Below, in pieces: positions 62,767 to 64,000 of a DNA stretch of 64,000 bases. Position 1 is the stretch's first letter; each line of letters starts with the position of its first letter. Both the position numbers and the translations under genes were made by a program. This DNA is from Novosphingobium panipatense (GTDB lineage Bacteria > Pseudomonadota > Alphaproteobacteria > Sphingomonadales > Sphingomonadaceae): contig NZ_MSQB01000018.1 in the NCBI RefSeq assembly GCF_002149965.1, positions 11,677 through 75,676 on the forward strand. Direction: 5' to 3'. The notes under the pieces are model-generated. The model ran no database searches and was not told where the DNA came from. It saw only the letters and a list, made by a program, of their open reading frames with translations.

Positions 62767-62968
62767 CGTCCTCTCCCCGTTGCCGCGGCGCCAGTCTTCT
62801 GAATTAAATCTTCTAAAATTGATTGCAGCGCTGGCGGCCTCTCCTTTGCGGCCCGGTTTATCGATGCAATATCTACGAAATGCCGATAGGATCGGACGAA
62901 CGACATTTCGTGTAATTCGCGCGGCCCTTTCGGGCGGCGACTGTTCGGCAATCTATCGGAGGGGCAGC

Positions 62969-63241
62969 ATGAAGAAGGTACTGTGGTTGGCCCTTTCTGC
63001 GGGACTTGTGATTGCAGGCCCGGCGCAGGGAGGCGAACCGCCGACGAATAGTCAAAGCGTCACTGGCAAGCCGGGTATCGACCAATCCGATCCGGTGGAG
63101 TGCCGCAAGTTTCAGGAAATCGGTTCGCGCCTGAAGATCAAGCGAGTCTGCCTCACCAAAAGCCAGTGGGAGGCGCAGGCCCGTGATGACCGGATGAATA
63201 TCGAGCGTTCCCAGGTCGCCCGCGGGATCGGCCCCAACTGA
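62969..63241 (+). CDS. Small exported protein (90 residues)
   Basis: ATG 62969 with a strong GGAGGGG site. Signal peptide MKKVLWLALSAGLVIAGPAQG, then a short mature part with two Cys in VECRKFQEIGSRLKIKRVCLTKSQWEAQARDD, a pattern seen in several small sphingomonad exported proteins. Function unknown. The 202-bp gap before it is AT-richer than average. Confidence 0.75.
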   Translation: MKKVLWLALSAGLVIAGPAQGGEPPTNSQSVTGKPGIDQSDPVECRKFQEIGSRLKIKRVCLTKSQWEAQARDDRMNIERSQVARGIGPN

Positions 63242-63316
63242 CCCATGGCGCACGCATGACTGTCACGGGAATGACGCAATTCCCGTCGAGATCCGTAGCT
63301 GCGACGGAACAGGCAC

Positions 63317-64000
63317 ATGCGGGGTTTGGTGATGGGCGACGGCCTTGGCGGCGAAACGCACGGTTACGATGTCTCTACGGGTTATACTTACGGGTTCTGC
63401 CGGGAAATGGCGCCGGGCTGGCTGGACTTCGCAGCGCGCGTTTCCGGTAAAGCCGCACCGATCGCGCGAGACGGTCGGCGGCTCCGTTTTCTCGAACTCG
63501 GTTGCGGACAGGGGCAGGGGCTTTGCCTGCTGGCGGCGGCGAACCCGCATATCGATTTCGTCGGTGTCGATTTCATGCCCGAACATGTCGCCCATGCACG
63601 CAAGGTGGCGCAGGCGGCGGGGCTGACCAACCTGCGGATGGAGCAGGCGGACTTCGTCGCGCTTGCAGAGGCATGGCCTGACCATTTCGGCGCGTTCGAC
63701 TATGTGGCGCTCCACGGCGTCTATAGCTGGGTCATCCCGCAAGTTCGCGAAGCGCTGGTGACATGCCTTGCCCATGCCACGGTGCCGGGCAGCCTTGTCT
63801 ACATCGGCTACAACGGCCAGCCCGGCTGGGTGGCAAGCGGACCGTTTCGCCACTTCGCGCAGCTTATCAAGCAGACCGGCGAACTGTCCGGGCTTGCCAC
63901 CATCGATCATACGGCTGACCTGTTCGGTCGTCTGCAAAGCGCCGGGGCGGCAACCTTCAAGCTGCTGCCGGGCCTGGTGGCGAGCGTGAACGCCATGAAA
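63317..64000 (+). CDS. Class I SAM-dependent methyltransferase with regulatory domain (cut by window end)
   Basis: The frame is open from ATG 63317 (or ATG 63332) to the end of the window, 228 residues so far. HGYDVSTGYTYGFCREMAP at the N-terminus and the SAM motif LRFLELGCGQGQGLCLLAA are present, with GVDFMPEHVAHA as motif II. The sequence YIGYNGQPGW and the following region match the group whose members carry a C-terminal methyltransferase regulatory domain (about 500 residues in full). Substrate unknown. Confidence 0.85.
   Translation, partial: MRGLVMGDGLGGETHGYDVSTGYTYGFCREMAPGWLDFAARVSGKAAPIARDGRRLRFLELGCGQGQGLCLLAAANPHIDFVGVDFMPEHVAHARKVAQAAGLTNLRMEQADFVALAEAWPDHFGAFDYVALHGVYSWVIPQVREALVTCLAHATVPGSLVYIGYNGQPGWVASGPFRHFAQLIKQTGELSGLATIDHTADLFGRLQSAGAATFKLLPGLVASVNAMK

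Overview
The window is a gene-dense, GC-rich chromosomal segment of an alphaproteobacterium. The best fit is a sphingomonad (Novosphingobium/Sphingomonas type). Support comes from the carboxyspermidine polyamine pathway, a GTG-started 5-aminolevulinate synthase, the plsY-dprA-topA and lepB-rnc-era orders, a ThrB-type homoserine kinase next to ispH, a Ros/MucR regulator, class II DAHP synthase, and short palindromic repeats of the kind common in this group. It is mostly housekeeping chromosome; there is no phage, plasmid, CRISPR array or complete insertion sequence.

Layout. 0.1-5 kb: polyamine synthesis (carboxynorspermidine/carboxyspermidine synthase, lipoprotein, DUF486 membrane protein, carboxynorspermidine decarboxylase, then a structured leader and ornithine decarboxylase). 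5-9.3 kb, minus strand: Old Yellow Enzyme, hemA, a degenerate metallo-beta-lactamase-fold protein and murI. 9.5-14.9 kb, plus strand: plsY, a frameshifted dprA, topA and two small coupled genes. 14.9-20.2 kb, minus strand: a GT-C membrane protein, SGNH hydrolase, era, rnc, lepB. 20.3-25.4 kb: pgi, a small hydrolase, glutathione reductase, a CsaA-like tRNA-binding protein and a thioesterase. 25.4-28.8 kb, minus strand: POT peptide transporter, aroB, aroK. 28.9-33.4 kb, plus strand: two coupled exported or membrane proteins of unknown function, xerD, an M48 peptidase with a LysM-like end.

33.6-47.1 kb holds a Tad/Flp type IVc pilus system in two parts. Two Flp pilins lie at 33.6-34.2 kb. The assembly genes cpaA-B-C-D-E, tadB and tadC lie at 39.7-47.1 kb. 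Between them are mutT, tRNA-Arg(ACG), an exported repeat protein, a phospholipase D family enzyme, folE and a membrane protein. The motor ATPase gene (cpaF/tadA), usually between cpaE and tadB, is absent: only 25 bp separate those two genes. 47.2-55.7 kb: alpha/beta hydrolase, FAD oxidoreductase, FUSC protein, rnhA, thrB, ispH, lipoprotein, acyltransferase, Fur, MucR. 55.9-57.6 kb: rimI, tsaB, NifU-like scaffold. 57.9-64 kb: a 976-residue M16 peptidase, class II DAHP synthase, two small genes, and a methyltransferase running off the end.

Most notable non-coding structures: (i) the ornithine decarboxylase leader, in which one segment can pair with either of two copies of a 10-base motif, the second of which is the ribosome-binding site, and in which a 46-codon open frame spans the switch; (ii) a 156-bp compound inverted repeat at 57731-57886 with 12-bp termini, two hairpins and a perfect 33-bp central stem, resembling a non-autonomous mobile element. 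Several genes shorter than 60 codons, a probable CTG start for mutT, and a frameshift in dprA are also recorded.
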